Below are positions 28,642 to 38,081 of a stretch of DNA of 64,000 nucleotides, in pieces. This DNA is from an uncultured Gilliamella sp. Lineage in GTDB: Bacteria; Pseudomonadota; Gammaproteobacteria; Enterobacterales; Orbaceae. The position numbers were made by a program, and so were the translations under genes. The number at the start of each line of letters is the position of its first letter. The first letter of the stretch is position 1. A model generated the notes under the pieces. It had not been told where the DNA came from. It saw only the letters and a list, made by a program, of their open reading frames with translations, and did no database searches. The stretch covers positions 1 through 64,000 of the forward strand of contig CALYPG010000002.1 in the NCBI GenBank assembly GCA_945271295.1, given 5' to 3'.

Positions 28642-28768
28642 TTAAAAGCAAGTGAACTTTTTGAAAAAAGTGCTGTCAAAAGGTTCGATTGCTTGTTTTT
28701 TGAGCTTTTAAAAGTTGATTTCATTTCTTTTTACCACAAACCGAGAAATGTATCGGTTTGTGGTTTTT
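28642..28768 (+). ncRNA. Candidate regulatory small RNA between porin 2 and asnS
   Basis: The inference rests on an orphan plus-strand terminator (28733-28768) in a gap whose flanking genes are both on the minus strand. The segment before it carries TTTCATTTCTT (28719-28729). That same 11-mer occurs on the plus strand across the porin 2 start codon (28487-28497), and TACC or ACC follows in both. A plus-strand transcript would thus be complementary to the porin 2 translation start. Porin 1 shares an 8-base part. This recalls MicF logic, but no homology to MicF is claimed. A 62-codon frame here is probably spurious. Confidence 0.4.
28733..28768 (+). terminator. Plus-strand rho-independent terminator without an assigned gene
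   Basis: Perfect 12-base arms ACCACAAACCGA (28733-28744) and TCGGTTTGTGGT (28753-28764), 8-base loop, then TTTT on the plus strand. On the minus strand the stem is followed by A residues, so it does not look like an asnS terminator. Confidence 0.7.
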
Positions 28769-28774
28769 ATCTAA

Positions 28775-30178
28775 TTAAAAAGTGGCATTACGCGGCGTTC
28801 TTGGGAATGGAATGACATCACGAACGTTTTGTACTCCCGTTACATACACAATTAAACGTTCAAATCCTAAACCAAACCCTGAGTGAGGTACGGTACCATA
28901 ACGACGTAAATCACGATACCACCAGTAATCCTCTTTTTTGAGTCCCATTTCATCCATGCGTTTATCTAACATATCTATACGTTCTTCACGCTGAGAACCA
29001 CCAATAATTTCACCAATTCCTGGGGCTAACACATCCATAGCGGCAACTGTCTTTCCATCATCATTCATACGCATATAAAAGGCTTTTATGTCTTTAGGAT
29101 AGTTTTTAACAACCACTGGCGCTTTAAAATGTTGTTCAGCTAAATAACGTTCATGCTCAGAGGCTAAATCAATTCCCCAACTAACTGGATTTTCAAATTT
29201 GGCATCACAATTTTGCAAAATAGTAATCGCATCGGTGTAATCCACTTGGGCGAAGTCAGCTTGGATGAAATTTTCAAGGCGATTAATCGCATCTTTATCA
29301 ACATGCTGCGCAAAAAACTGCATATCATCGGCACGCTTTTCAAGCACTGCCTTAAACACATATTTCAACATGTCTTCAGCTAATTTGGCATTATCGTTAA
29401 GATCTGCAAAAGCGACTTCTGGTTCCATCATCCAAAACTCCGCTAAATGGCGAGTAGTATTGGAATTTTCCGCTCTAAACGTTGGACCAAAAGTATAGAC
29501 TTTAGATAAAGCACAAGCATAAGTTTCGGCATTTAACTGACCAGAAACGGTTAAAAATGCCTCTTTACCAAAAAAATCCTTATCAAAATCTATGTGTGCT
29601 TTATCTGTTTTAGGTAGATTTAACAAATCGAGAGTAGATACCCGAAACATTTCACCCGCACCTTCAGTATCCGATGCGGTAATAATTGGCGTAGAAAGCC
29701 AAAAAAAGCCACGTTCATCAAAAAATTGATGAATAGCTTGGGCAAGCGTATGGCGTACTCGTGTTATTGCTCCAACAATATTGGTTCTTGCACGTAAGTG
29801 GGCGACTTCACGTAAATATTCAATGGAATGACGTTTTGCTGCCATTGGATAAGTATCAGGATCTTCAACAAAGCCATAGACTTCGACAGCAGTCGCTTGT
29901 AATTCATATTTTTGACCTTGCCCTGGCGATTCAACTACTTTACCTGTAACCTTAACCGAACAACCCGTGGTTAACCGTAATACATCTTGTTCATAATTTA
30001 GTAAAGATTTTTCAATTACCGCTTGAATAGGATCAAAACAAGAACCATCGTATACAGCCAGAAATGAAATACCGGCTTTAGAATCACGGCGAGTTCTTAC
30101 CCAACCTTGAACTGAAATTGTGCTACCAATAGCAATTTTTCCTTGTAACACATCGACAATAGGTGCAACTGAATTCAT
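28775..30178 (-). CDS. asnS: Asparaginyl-tRNA synthetase
   Basis: Class IIb aminoacyl-tRNA synthetase that charges tRNA-Asn. It has 467 residues (E. coli 466). The N-terminal OB-fold anticodon-binding domain (about 1-110) has [20 protein letters not shown]. The catalytic domain carries [21 protein letters not shown] (motif 2 region), [14 protein letters not shown] and motif 3 GFGLGFERL. The order porin-asnS-pncB-pepN matches the E. coli ompF region. Confidence 0.98.
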   Translation of the reverse strand: MNSVAPIVDVLQGKIAIGSTISVQGWVRTRRDSKAGISFLAVYDGSCFDPIQAVIEKSLLNYEQDVLRLTTGCSVKVTGKVVESPGQGQKYELQATAVEVYGFVEDPDTYPMAAKRHSIEYLREVAHLRARTNIVGAITRVRHTLAQAIHQFFDERGFFWLSTPIITASDTEGAGEMFRVSTLDLLNLPKTDKAHIDFDKDFFGKEAFLTVSGQLNAETYACALSKVYTFGPTFRAENSNTTRHLAEFWMMEPEVAFADLNDNAKLAEDMLKYVFKAVLEKRADDMQFFAQHVDKDAINRLENFIQADFAQVDYTDAITILQNCDAKFENPVSWGIDLASEHERYLAEQHFKAPVVVKNYPKDIKAFYMRMNDDGKTVAAMDVLAPGIGEIIGGSQREERIDMLDKRMDEMGLKKEDYWWYRDLRRYGTVPHSGFGLGFERLIVYVTGVQNVRDVIPFPRTPRNATF

Positions 30179-30264
30179 GTTAATTATCCATCTCTATATT
30201 ATTAATTTAGGTCTATAAGTTATATTTAATAGTAATACAGGTATATTTTAAAAAAATATTTGTG

Positions 30265-31458
30265 TTAATGTTTAACACTAAATGTACGTTTTAATTCATC
30301 AATAAAGTCCAAATCCTGAGATATGGTTTTACCTGGGCTATCCGATAATTTAGCAACAGATTGATTATTACATTCGGTCAATTTCAGTACAATGTTAAGC
30401 GCTTTAGTATTGACATTTGTTGATGGAATATCACAAGCTAAAAATCCCCCCACACCAAATGATAATTGCACTCGATGATTAAAGTGTCTATATATTCTAA
30501 TAGCCTTATCAAAATTTAAACTATCAGAAAATACCAATAATTTGGTTTTAGGATCAATATCTAACTGCTGATAATGGTTAATCGCTTTTTCACCCCATTC
30601 AATAGGATCACCGGAATCATGACGTAAACCTTGATAATGTGACGCAAAATACACATCAAAATCACGTAAAAATGCATCCATAGTTATACAATCTGTTAAA
30701 GCCACACCCAAATCATGTGGGTATTCATCTAACCAAACTTGCAATGCATTTTTTTGGCAATCTTCTAAGTTAGGACTTAAACGCTGATGAGCTTGGAACC
30801 ATTCATGTGCTTGAGTGCCAACAGGTGTTAATCCCAAACGATAAGCCAGCAAATAGTTACTGGTACTATGGAAATTTTTAAAATTAGTTTGTAAATAACT
30901 CACTACCGCTTCTTGCACTGCAAAAGAATAACGCCGACGGGTACCAAAATCCATCAGATTAAAGCCAGACATATCTAAATCAGCTGTTTTTTGATTGAAT
31001 GTTGCTAATTTATCTTTAAGGTGTGCTAAAGCCTCAGGAACACCAATATTAGGCGAACGATCTTTATGCACAATTTCACTAATCACCGCCAATAATGGCA
31101 CTTCCCATAAAATCACATCTAACCAAAGCCCAGCTATGCGAATAACAAGCAGACCTTCTTGATTTTCAATGGTAAGTAACTCGCTATTGAAACGCCAATT
31201 TTTTAGCCAATTTAAATAATCCGACTTAAAAAAAGACATTTGTGATAAATAGTTAAATTCATCTTCAGAAAGAGCCAATGATTCCATCAATTTAACTTGA
31301 TGTTTGATTTCATCAACATATTGCCCTAATAAATCATCACTACGGCAACGGAATTCGGCAACTACAGTTGCATCGGGATAATGATGATAAACAGCTTGTT
31401 GCATATGCAACTTATAAGCATCAGTATCTAATATTGATGTAATGATAGCAGGTAACAT
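30265..31458 (-). CDS. pncB: Nicotinate phosphoribosyltransferase
   Basis: Preiss-Handler salvage enzyme: nicotinate plus PRPP to nicotinate mononucleotide, with ATP-driven histidine phosphorylation. It has 397 residues (E. coli 400). [18 protein letters not shown] at the N-terminus, [18 protein letters not shown], and [14 protein letters not shown] with phospho-acceptor His218. HDSGDP and VFSDSLNF bind phosphoribosyl groups. It provides NAD precursors independently of the kinase-defective NadR-like protein. It is divergent from pepN. Confidence 0.97.
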   Translation of the reverse strand: MLPAIITSILDTDAYKLHMQQAVYHHYPDATVVAEFRCRSDDLLGQYVDEIKHQVKLMESLALSEDEFNYLSQMSFFKSDYLNWLKNWRFNSELLTIENQEGLLVIRIAGLWLDVILWEVPLLAVISEIVHKDRSPNIGVPEALAHLKDKLATFNQKTADLDMSGFNLMDFGTRRRYSFAVQEAVVSYLQTNFKNFHSTSNYLLAYRLGLTPVGTQAHEWFQAHQRLSPNLEDCQKNALQVWLDEYPHDLGVALTDCITMDAFLRDFDVYFASHYQGLRHDSGDPIEWGEKAINHYQQLDIDPKTKLLVFSDSLNFDKAIRIYRHFNHRVQLSFGVGGFLACDIPSTNVNTKALNIVLKLTECNNQSVAKLSDSPGKTISQDLDFIDELKRTFSVKH

Positions 31459-31489
31459 AATGAATTAATTATCAGTGCTTTAAAAAATA

Positions 31490-31505
31490 CTGCTGATTAT
31501 AGCAG
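31490..31505. promoter_or_regulatory. Inverted repeat upstream of pncB
   Basis: CTGCT-N6-AGCAG (31490-31505) lies about 32 bases upstream of the pncB start. It may be an operator, but it does not match the NadR box known to me. The remainder of the 275-base divergent region to pepN shows no other clear structure. Confidence 0.3.
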
Positions 31506-31733
31506 AATAATAATGAAGATATAGCTTAATTATATAATCAGATTATTTTTAATCAGCTATAATGAGTTATTAAAGTTGTTTAAATGATTTAACCCACTTA
31601 TACATTAATTTTGTTAATAAGATCTTTCAACTAATTAGGTTGCAATGAGAATAGTAATCGCCTTTTTAACATATTAATTTATTATAATGTTCTAATTCGT
31701 TAATTAAGTATCTACATTAAAGGCACGCAAACA

Positions 31734-34367
31734 ATGAGTAAAAATACCACAGAAACTAAACCGATTGCCAAATATCGCCTTGATTATAAGGCACCCGATT
31801 TTACCATTACTGATATCGATCTCGATTTTGATTTAGCCCCTGAACTTACTACGGTCACCGCTCGCAGCCATGTTATTCAGAAAAATAATACCGTCAATGA
31901 GTTAATGTTAGATGGCGAAGATCTTAAATTAATCTCCATCAATATAGACGAACAACCTTGGCATGATTACCAAATCACAGATACAGGCTTAATTGTCCGT
32001 AATGTTCCTGCTGAATTTACCATGACTATCGTTAACGAAATCAAACCGATTGATAACACTGCACTTGAAGGCTTATATGTCTCTGGCGAAGCACTATGCA
32101 CCCAATGTGAAGCGGAAGGCTTTCGTCATATTACCTATTATTTGGATCGACCCGATGTGTTAGCCAGATTTTCAACACGGATTACCGCTAACAAACAGAA
32201 CTACCCTTACCTACTTTCTAATGGTAACCGTATTGCTCAAGGCGAACTTGCTGATGGTCGTCATTGGGTGCAATGGCAAGATCCGTTTCCAAAACCATGT
32301 TACCTATTTGCCTTAGTGGCTGGTGATTTTGATATTTTAAAAGATCATTTCATCACTCAATCAAAACGTAAAGTGGATTTAGAAATCTATGTCGACAAAG
32401 GTAACTTAGATCGTTCTCATTGGGCTATGACCAGCTTAAAAAATGCTATGCGCTGGGATGAAACGCGTTTTGGTCTAGAATATGATTTAGATATTTTTAT
32501 GATTGTGGCGGTGGATTTCTTTAATATGGGGGCTATGGAGAATAAAGGCCTTAATATCTTTAACTCCAAATATGTGCTTGCCAAGCCAGAAACTGCAACT
32601 GACGACGATTATTTAGGCATTGAATCAGTTATTGGTCATGAGTATTTTCATAATTGGACTGGCGATCGAGTGACTTGTCGTGACTGGTTCCAACTCAGTT
32701 TAAAAGAAGGTTTAACCGTATTTCGTGATCAAGAATTTACTTCTGACTGCGGATTAAGAGCCGTAAAACGTATCAATGATGTCAAATTAATGCGCACCGT
32801 ACAATTTGCGGAAGACGCCAGCCCAATGTCACACCCTATTCGCCCTGAACAAGTCATCGAGATGAATAATTTCTATACCGTAACCGTGTACGAAAAAGGT
32901 GCCGAAGTGATTCGCATGCTGCATACCCTGTTAGGTGAAGAAAAATTTCAAGCTGGAATGAAGCTCTATATCAAACGCCACGATGGTAGCGCTGCCACTT
33001 GTGATGATTTTGTTGCCGCCATGCAAGATGCCTCAGACATTGACTTAACCCAATTTAAATTATGGTATAGCCAATCAGGTACACCAGAACTAACCGTCAC
33101 TGATAGTTATGATGCTCAAGCTAAACAATATACCTTAACAGTTGAACAATATACGCCAGCCACCCAAGACCAACAACAAAAACATGCGCTACATATTCCA
33201 CTTGATATTGAATTATATCAACACAATGGCGAAGTGATTGCATTGCAATCTCACGGCGAAATGGTCCATCATGTACTAAATTTAACGCAAGCTAAACAGC
33301 AATTTATATTTGATAATGTGCCAGAACAACCGATTATTTCGTTGTTACGCGATTTTTCTACACCAGTTAAATTAAGCTATGATTATCAAGATAGTGATTT
33401 GATTTTCCTTATGCAACATGCCAGCAATGCCTTTAGCCGTTATGATGCTGCGCAGATGCTCTTGGCAAAATATGTCCGTTTAAATGTCAATAATTATAAA
33501 CAAAATATGCCGCAAGTCTTACCTGAATCGGTAATAGATACTTTCAGAGCGGTATTACTTTCAGACACAACTAACCCTGCACTGATTGCGCAAATTTTAA
33601 CCTTGCCTTCAGAAAATGAGTTAGCTAATTTATTTACAGTAGTTGATCCAATTGCGATTTACCAAGTGCGTCATTATTTATCAACACGTTTTGCTAATGA
33701 ACTCTATGACGAACTTAATGCGGTTTATCAGCATAATAAAACTGCTGAGTATCATATTAATCATGCCGATATTGCTAAACGTTCCTTAAAAAACTGTTGT
33801 TTAGCCTTACTCGCCTATGCTGACAATAAAACTCAAGCCAATACGTTAGTTAGCCAACAATATTATCATGCTAACAATATGACTGATTGTTTAGCTGCTT
33901 TAACCACTGCAGTCAAAGCGGAGCTTGATTGTCGTGCTGAATTATTGGCTGATTTTGATAATAAATGGTATCAAGATGGACTGGTTATGGATAAATGGTT
34001 AGCCTTAAATGCTACTAGTCCGGATAAACAAGTGCTGACAACTGTGAAAAAATTATTAACTCACCGTTCATTTACCCTTAGCAACCCAAACCGAATCCGC
34101 GGGCTTATTGGCGCTTTTGTGAATAATAATCCGGTGGCTTTCCATGCTGAGGATGGCAGTGGCTATCAGTTTTTAGTTGAGATTCTTACTGAGTTAAATC
34201 AGAAAAATCCGCAAGTTGCCGCGCGATTAATTGATCCACTTATTCGTTTAAAACGTTATGGTGAAAAACGTCAGCAGCAAATGCGCCATGCTTTAGAGTC
34301 TTTATTGAAAATAGAACATTTATCTAAAGATCTCTATGAAAAAATTAGTAAAGCATTGGCCGCATAA
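31734..34367 (+). CDS. pepN: Aminopeptidase N
   Basis: M1 zinc metallopeptidase that removes N-terminal residues from peptides in the cytosol. It has 877 residues (E. coli 870). GAMEN at 266-270, the HEYFH zinc site with His302, Glu303 and His306, and third ligand Glu325 in LKEGLTVF are present. The long C-terminal helical domain ends about residue 877. AAAGG is 9 bases upstream of the ATG. It is monocistronic. Confidence 0.98.
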   Translation: MSKNTTETKPIAKYRLDYKAPDFTITDIDLDFDLAPELTTVTARSHVIQKNNTVNELMLDGEDLKLISINIDEQPWHDYQITDTGLIVRNVPAEFTMTIVNEIKPIDNTALEGLYVSGEALCTQCEAEGFRHITYYLDRPDVLARFSTRITANKQNYPYLLSNGNRIAQGELADGRHWVQWQDPFPKPCYLFALVAGDFDILKDHFITQSKRKVDLEIYVDKGNLDRSHWAMTSLKNAMRWDETRFGLEYDLDIFMIVAVDFFNMGAMENKGLNIFNSKYVLAKPETATDDDYLGIESVIGHEYFHNWTGDRVTCRDWFQLSLKEGLTVFRDQEFTSDCGLRAVKRINDVKLMRTVQFAEDASPMSHPIRPEQVIEMNNFYTVTVYEKGAEVIRMLHTLLGEEKFQAGMKLYIKRHDGSAATCDDFVAAMQDASDIDLTQFKLWYSQSGTPELTVTDSYDAQAKQYTLTVEQYTPATQDQQQKHALHIPLDIELYQHNGEVIALQSHGEMVHHVLNLTQAKQQFIFDNVPEQPIISLLRDFSTPVKLSYDYQDSDLIFLMQHASNAFSRYDAAQMLLAKYVRLNVNNYKQNMPQVLPESVIDTFRAVLLSDTTNPALIAQILTLPSENELANLFTVVDPIAIYQVRHYLSTRFANELYDELNAVYQHNKTAEYHINHADIAKRSLKNCCLALLAYADNKTQANTLVSQQYYHANNMTDCLAALTTAVKAELDCRAELLADFDNKWYQDGLVMDKWLALNATSPDKQVLTTVKKLLTHRSFTLSNPNRIRGLIGAFVNNNPVAFHAEDGSGYQFLVEILTELNQKNPQVAARLIDPLIRLKRYGEKRQQQMRHALESLLKIEHLSKDLYEKISKALAA

Positions 34368-34374
34368 TCAAACC

Positions 34375-34407
34375 AATCTCATCCTATGTTAAAAATAGGA
34401 TGAGATT
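34375..34407. repeat. 13-bp-arm inverted repeat after pepN
   Basis: Perfect arms AATCTCATCCTAT (34375-34387) and ATAGGATGAGATT (34395-34407) with a 7-base loop, starting 8 bases past the pepN stop. The stem is strong but lacks a T run, so it may stabilise the mRNA end or terminate weakly. Confidence 0.6.
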
Positions 34408-34427
34408 AATGAAGTTAAAGTTCATGA

Positions 34428-34468
34428 TTAATACGCAAACGTATAGTGGACCTGAAACATTTTGACAA
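34428..34468 (+). repeat. 41-bp intergenic repeat, copy B
   Basis: TTAATACGCAAACGTAT, a 6-base variable stretch AGTGGA, then CCTGAAACAT and TTTGACAA. Same layout as copies at 1003-1043 and 44005-44045. It ends 22 bases before the rhodanese start codon, oriented with that gene. Confidence 0.75.
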
Positions 34469-34490
34469 CTATTGTTAATGAGTTTTTATT

Positions 34491-34823
34491 ATGACAACAA
34501 TTAAAGAAATAACGCCAACAGAGTTAGCGCAAAAAATACATCAACATGAACAGCTTTTTTTATTAGATGTACGCGAAGATGACGAAGTTGCAATTTGTGC
34601 CATTGCTTGTGCCACTCACATTCCGATGAAGCTGATCCCATTGTATTTAGATCAAATTCCTGACGATGTGGCTATTGTAATTTATTGCCATCATGGTAAT
34701 CGCAGCCTTAATGTTGCCAATTATTTAGTTGAAAATGGCTTTGAAGCTGATGATATTTATAATCTCACCGGTGGTATTGATGCTTGGGCTTTAACTGTAG
34801 ATCAGCACATGGCAAAATATTAA
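34491..34823 (+). CDS. Rhodanese-like sulfurtransferase
   Basis: Single-domain rhodanese of 110 residues. The active-site loop is CHHGNRS, with Cys near residue 65, and GGIDAW lies near the C-terminus. LLDVREDDEV at about 22-31 is the CH2A motif. GlpE-like in size, but the loop differs from E. coli GlpE, so I leave the symbol blank. The sulfur acceptor is unknown. It starts 22 bases after repeat copy B. Confidence 0.85.
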   Translation: MTTIKEITPTELAQKIHQHEQLFLLDVREDDEVAICAIACATHIPMKLIPLYLDQIPDDVAIVIYCHHGNRSLNVANYLVENGFEADDIYNLTGGIDAWALTVDQHMAKY

Positions 34824-34825
34824 AC

Positions 34826-34845
34826 AGCCTGTTATTAAACAGGCT
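34826..34845. terminator. Hairpin between convergent rhodanese and metQ genes
   Basis: Arms AGCCTGTT (34826-34833) and AACAGGCT (34838-34845) with loop ATTA. T-rich tracts occur within 15 bases on both sides, so weak bidirectional termination is plausible. Confidence 0.6.
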
Positions 34846-34855
34846 TAATCTACTT

Positions 34856-35704
34856 TTATTGTTGTGGCATCACCCAATAACCATTTTGGTTATGCGCTTG
34901 CATATAATCTTTAAACTGCTGCGATTGGTAAATACGCTTAACATCTTGTGCCCATTGACTATTTTCATTACCACCATTAACCACCACCATGATTTCTAAA
35001 TCAGGAACAATAGTTTCCGACAATAGTGCCTTGTTTGAGTCAATCTTGGCAGAATAAACAATACTCCCCGGGATCACGGCAAAATCTAAATCATTAAGTA
35101 CTCGCGGAATATTAGCCGAATCCATTTCAATAATGTCAATGCCTGCAATATTTTGTGCAATATCATTTTTATTCACAATAATTGGGTTAGTATTCGCTTT
35201 TAATTTAATCCAACCCGCTTTTTCTAATAAATTATATGAGCGTGCAGCGTTGGACGCATCTTGCGGAATAGCCACTTTCGCACCACTAAACACTTGTTTT
35301 AACGATGTATACTTATTAGAAAAAATCGCGGCCGGTACTGATGGCACATGGACAACTGGTTTCAAATTAGCTTTACGTTGCTGATTAAATACATCCATAT
35401 AAGCGGTATGTTGCGCCACCGTCAAATCAATACTCCCTTCACTTAATGCCACATCTGACTCAAGTAAATGCGGAAAATTCACTAACTTCACTTTATAGCC
35501 TTCTGATTCAAGAATCGGTTTAACCGCATCTCTAAAAAGGTCATTATACGGTCCTGGCGAAACCCCCATACTAATTTCTTTTTTAGTTTGATTATTGGCT
35601 GACTTGGCTGAGTTATCACAAGCATTAATCACTAATGCTGAACTGGCTAATAATGTTACGGCAATATATTTAAATAAATTCGGTTTGCTAAAGTAATTTT
35701 TCAT
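34856..35704 (-). CDS. metQ: MetQ/NlpA-type substrate-binding lipoprotein
   Basis: Solute-binding lipoprotein of a methionine-type ABC importer. It has 282 residues with a signal peptide and lipobox ending VINAC. The mature domain shows GVSPGPYNDLF, LTVAQHTAYMD, IPQDASNAARSYNLLEKAGWI and DFAVIPG, typical of NlpA/MetQ. Its partners metN and metI are on the opposite strand, divergent across a 181-base region, which differs from the usual metNIQ operon. Confidence 0.92.
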   Translation of the reverse strand: MKNYFSKPNLFKYIAVTLLASSALVINACDNSAKSANNQTKKEISMGVSPGPYNDLFRDAVKPILESEGYKVKLVNFPHLLESDVALSEGSIDLTVAQHTAYMDVFNQQRKANLKPVVHVPSVPAAIFSNKYTSLKQVFSGAKVAIPQDASNAARSYNLLEKAGWIKLKANTNPIIVNKNDIAQNIAGIDIIEMDSANIPRVLNDLDFAVIPGSIVYSAKIDSNKALLSETIVPDLEIMVVVNGGNENSQWAQDVKRIYQSQQFKDYMQAHNQNGYWVMPQQ

Positions 35705-35770
35705 GTTGATGATCCTTATAAGCTAGTGATGTTACACACTCTAGCACAGAAAAAACACTTCATTTATTCC

Positions 35771-35785
35771 AAGTTATTCTAACTT
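35771..35785. promoter_or_regulatory. Palindrome in the metQ/amidohydrolase divergent region
   Basis: AAGTTA-TTC-TAACTT (35771-35785) is nested inside wider arms TTATTCC and GGAATAA. Centred between the two divergent genes, it is a good candidate operator for joint control. I found no MetJ box and no SAM riboswitch. Confidence 0.45.
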
Positions 35786-35885
35786 ATAACTAAAAGGAAT
35801 AAGATATAAAAAACGATTATTAGAGCAACAATTTAACATGTGCTACCGTTTAACTCATGATTAATGATTAAGCGTTGAAAAGACT

Positions 35886-37028
35886 ATGACTAATTCTGTT
35901 GCAAACACCATCCATAAACTTTTTAAGGAATTACATCAACATCCTGAACTTTCTAATCAGGAATTTGAAACTACCAAACGATTACGATCTTATTTACAAC
36001 AAGCTAATATCCGCATATTAGAATTGGGCGCAAAAACTGGGGTTATTGCTGAAATCGGCTCAGGATCACCCGTTTTAGCTTTGCGGGCAGATATTGATGC
36101 GTTACCAATTGATGAACAAACCGAATTAGATTATCGCTCCCAAAATCGCGAAGTTATGCACGCTTGTGGTCATGATTTACATGCATCAGTTTTGATGGGG
36201 GCCGCCTATCTACTTAAAGCTCAAGAAACTAATTTACAAGGTACAGTGCGCTTACTGTTTCAACCAGCTGAAGAGAATTTTAGTGGCGCTTTACATTTTA
36301 TAGATATCGGTGCACTTAATGGTGTGGATGCAATACTTGGGTTACACAATAATCCTAACTTAGCTGTTAAGCAAATGGCTTCATGTGCCGGTCCATTTTC
36401 AGCCAATGTTGATCGCATAGAAATTACAATAACCGGCGTCGGTGCACATGCTGCCAGACCCGAATCGGGGATCGATCCTATTGTCATTGGCGCCCAAATT
36501 GTTAGTGCCATTCAAACCATTTCCAGTCGTACTATTAGTGGTTTAGATCCTGTGGTTGTCAGTATTACTAAATTTTTAGGTGGTAATACCTGGAATGTCA
36601 TCCCAGAAAAAGTCGAGATGGAGGGTACTGTTCGAACTTTAACTCCTGAAGTCAGATCGAAAGTAAAACAGCAATTAATCAGTATTGTTGAAAATGTGGC
36701 TATTAGCATGGGGGCCAAAGCTGAACTTAGATGGTTTGATGGTCCGCCTTCAGTTATGAATGTGGCTAAATGGGTTACATTGGCGAAGCATGTAGCCAAA
36801 CAAACAGGTTATGAAGTGGTCGATTTTAAACCAGGATTAGGCGGTGAAGACTTTGCTAATTACTTACACCTAGTACCCGGAGCTTTTATAAATCTTGGTT
36901 CGCAAAGTCCACATGCCCTGCACCATCCAAAATTTCAAATCAATCCGGATATGATAAACCCAGCAATTAATTATCTATATGAACTGGCTAAACAAGCACT
37001 TATCGATTTAAAACATAATAATAAATAG
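35886..37028 (+). CDS. M20-family amidohydrolase
   Basis: Zinc or cobalt dependent N-acyl-amino-acid deacylase of the M20 (amidohydrolase) family, 380 residues. Metal-binding motifs: ADIDALPIDE, MHACGHDLHAS, PAEEN and the late His in SPHALHHPKF. A dimerisation domain lies at about 180-290 (VGAHAARPESGIDP). It is 8 bases upstream of metN, so it probably acts on what MetNIQ imports. An N-acyl or S-substituted amino acid is a reasonable guess; the substrate is not shown by sequence. Confidence 0.88.
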   Translation: MTNSVANTIHKLFKELHQHPELSNQEFETTKRLRSYLQQANIRILELGAKTGVIAEIGSGSPVLALRADIDALPIDEQTELDYRSQNREVMHACGHDLHASVLMGAAYLLKAQETNLQGTVRLLFQPAEENFSGALHFIDIGALNGVDAILGLHNNPNLAVKQMASCAGPFSANVDRIEITITGVGAHAARPESGIDPIVIGAQIVSAIQTISSRTISGLDPVVVSITKFLGGNTWNVIPEKVEMEGTVRTLTPEVRSKVKQQLISIVENVAISMGAKAELRWFDGPPSVMNVAKWVTLAKHVAKQTGYEVVDFKPGLGGEDFANYLHLVPGAFINLGSQSPHALHHPKFQINPDMINPAINYLYELAKQALIDLKHNNK

Positions 37029-37036
37029 GCAATATA

Positions 37037-38080
37037 ATGATCAGATTTGAAAATATATCCAAGCAATATGAGCGTAATGGGGTTACGACCCAAGCACTAC
37101 AAAACATTAATTTAACCATTAATAAAGGCGATATTTTTGGCATTATTGGTTATAGTGGCGCCGGCAAAAGTACCTTAGTTCGCTTAATCAATTTTTTAGA
37201 AAAACCGACGCAAGGCAGAGTGATAATACAAAATCAAACCCTTAACGATTTATCTAATAACGAATTGCGTAAAGTAAGGCGAAAAATTGGTATGATTTTT
37301 CAGCACTTTAATCTACTTGAATCGAAAACAGTATTTGAAAATGTTGCTATCCCATTAATTTTACTTAAAGAAAGCAAACATAACATTGAACAAAAAGTGG
37401 GGGAGTTACTTGAATTTGTGGGTTTAAAAGATAAAGCTAATAGCTATCCCAAAGAATTATCTGGTGGGCAAAAGCAACGCATTGGCATTGCTCGGGCACT
37501 CGCCAATAATCCGGACATTTTACTTTGTGATGAAGCTACTTCAGCGCTTGATCCACAAACAACCCAAGCAATTTTAGATTTAATCCAAAAAATTAATGAA
37601 CAGTATAAAATCACCGTGGTATTAATCACCCATGAAATGCATGTTATCCAGCAAATTTGCCATAAAGTAGCTGTTATGGAAAAAGGTAGAATTATTGAAC
37701 ATGGTAATGTGCTTGAGGTGTTTGGTCACCCTCAGCAACCAACAACGCAAAATTTTGTTAGTTCTGTCATAAATGACCAAATTCCTTCCGGTGTGGTCGA
37801 AAATTTACTAGCAACCGAAGAAATTAAACATAATTTCAAATTGTTTAAACTTGAATTCCTCGGGCTATCAGCCTCTGAACCTGTAGTTAATTCTCTTATT
37901 TTACAACAAAAAGTGGTAGTCAATATTTTATTTGCCCATATGTCAGAAATCCAAAAAACCGTTATTGGTAGCATGTTTGTGCAATTACAAGGGACTGATA
38001 GTGATATCAATGATGCAGTACATTATTTGCGCCAAAATGGCGTGCAAGTATCTGAAATTCATGATTGGGAGATTAACTAA
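37037..38080 (+). CDS. metN: Methionine-type ABC importer ATPase MetN
   Basis: ATPase of the methionine-uptake transporter. It has 347 residues. Walker A GYSGAGKS at 38-45, signature ELSGGQKQR and Walker B ILLCDEATSALDP are intact. The C-terminal NIL regulatory domain (about 270-345, with EIQKTVIGSMFVQL) is present, implying trans-inhibition by substrate. It lies between the amidohydrolase and metI. Confidence 0.95.
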   Translation: MIRFENISKQYERNGVTTQALQNINLTINKGDIFGIIGYSGAGKSTLVRLINFLEKPTQGRVIIQNQTLNDLSNNELRKVRRKIGMIFQHFNLLESKTVFENVAIPLILLKESKHNIEQKVGELLEFVGLKDKANSYPKELSGGQKQRIGIARALANNPDILLCDEATSALDPQTTQAILDLIQKINEQYKITVVLITHEMHVIQQICHKVAVMEKGRIIEHGNVLEVFGHPQQPTTQNFVSSVINDQIPSGVVENLLATEEIKHNFKLFKLEFLGLSASEPVVNSLILQQKVVVNILFAHMSEIQKTVIGSMFVQLQGTDSDINDAVHYLRQNGVQVSEIHDWEIN

Positions 38081-38081
38081 A

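Noticed and set aside
28627..28815. A 62-codon plus-strand frame overlapping the asnS end
   Set aside because: No ribosome site, low-complexity composition and 41-base overlap with asnS. The terminator inside it fits an RNA better than a protein.
35705..35885. MetJ box or SAM riboswitch controlling metQ and metN
   Set aside because: No AGACGTCT-like tandem boxes and no riboswitch-like structure found.
37932..38081. Upstream extension of metI into metN
   Set aside because: It overlaps the metN coding region in another frame; the ATG at 38082 matches the family start.
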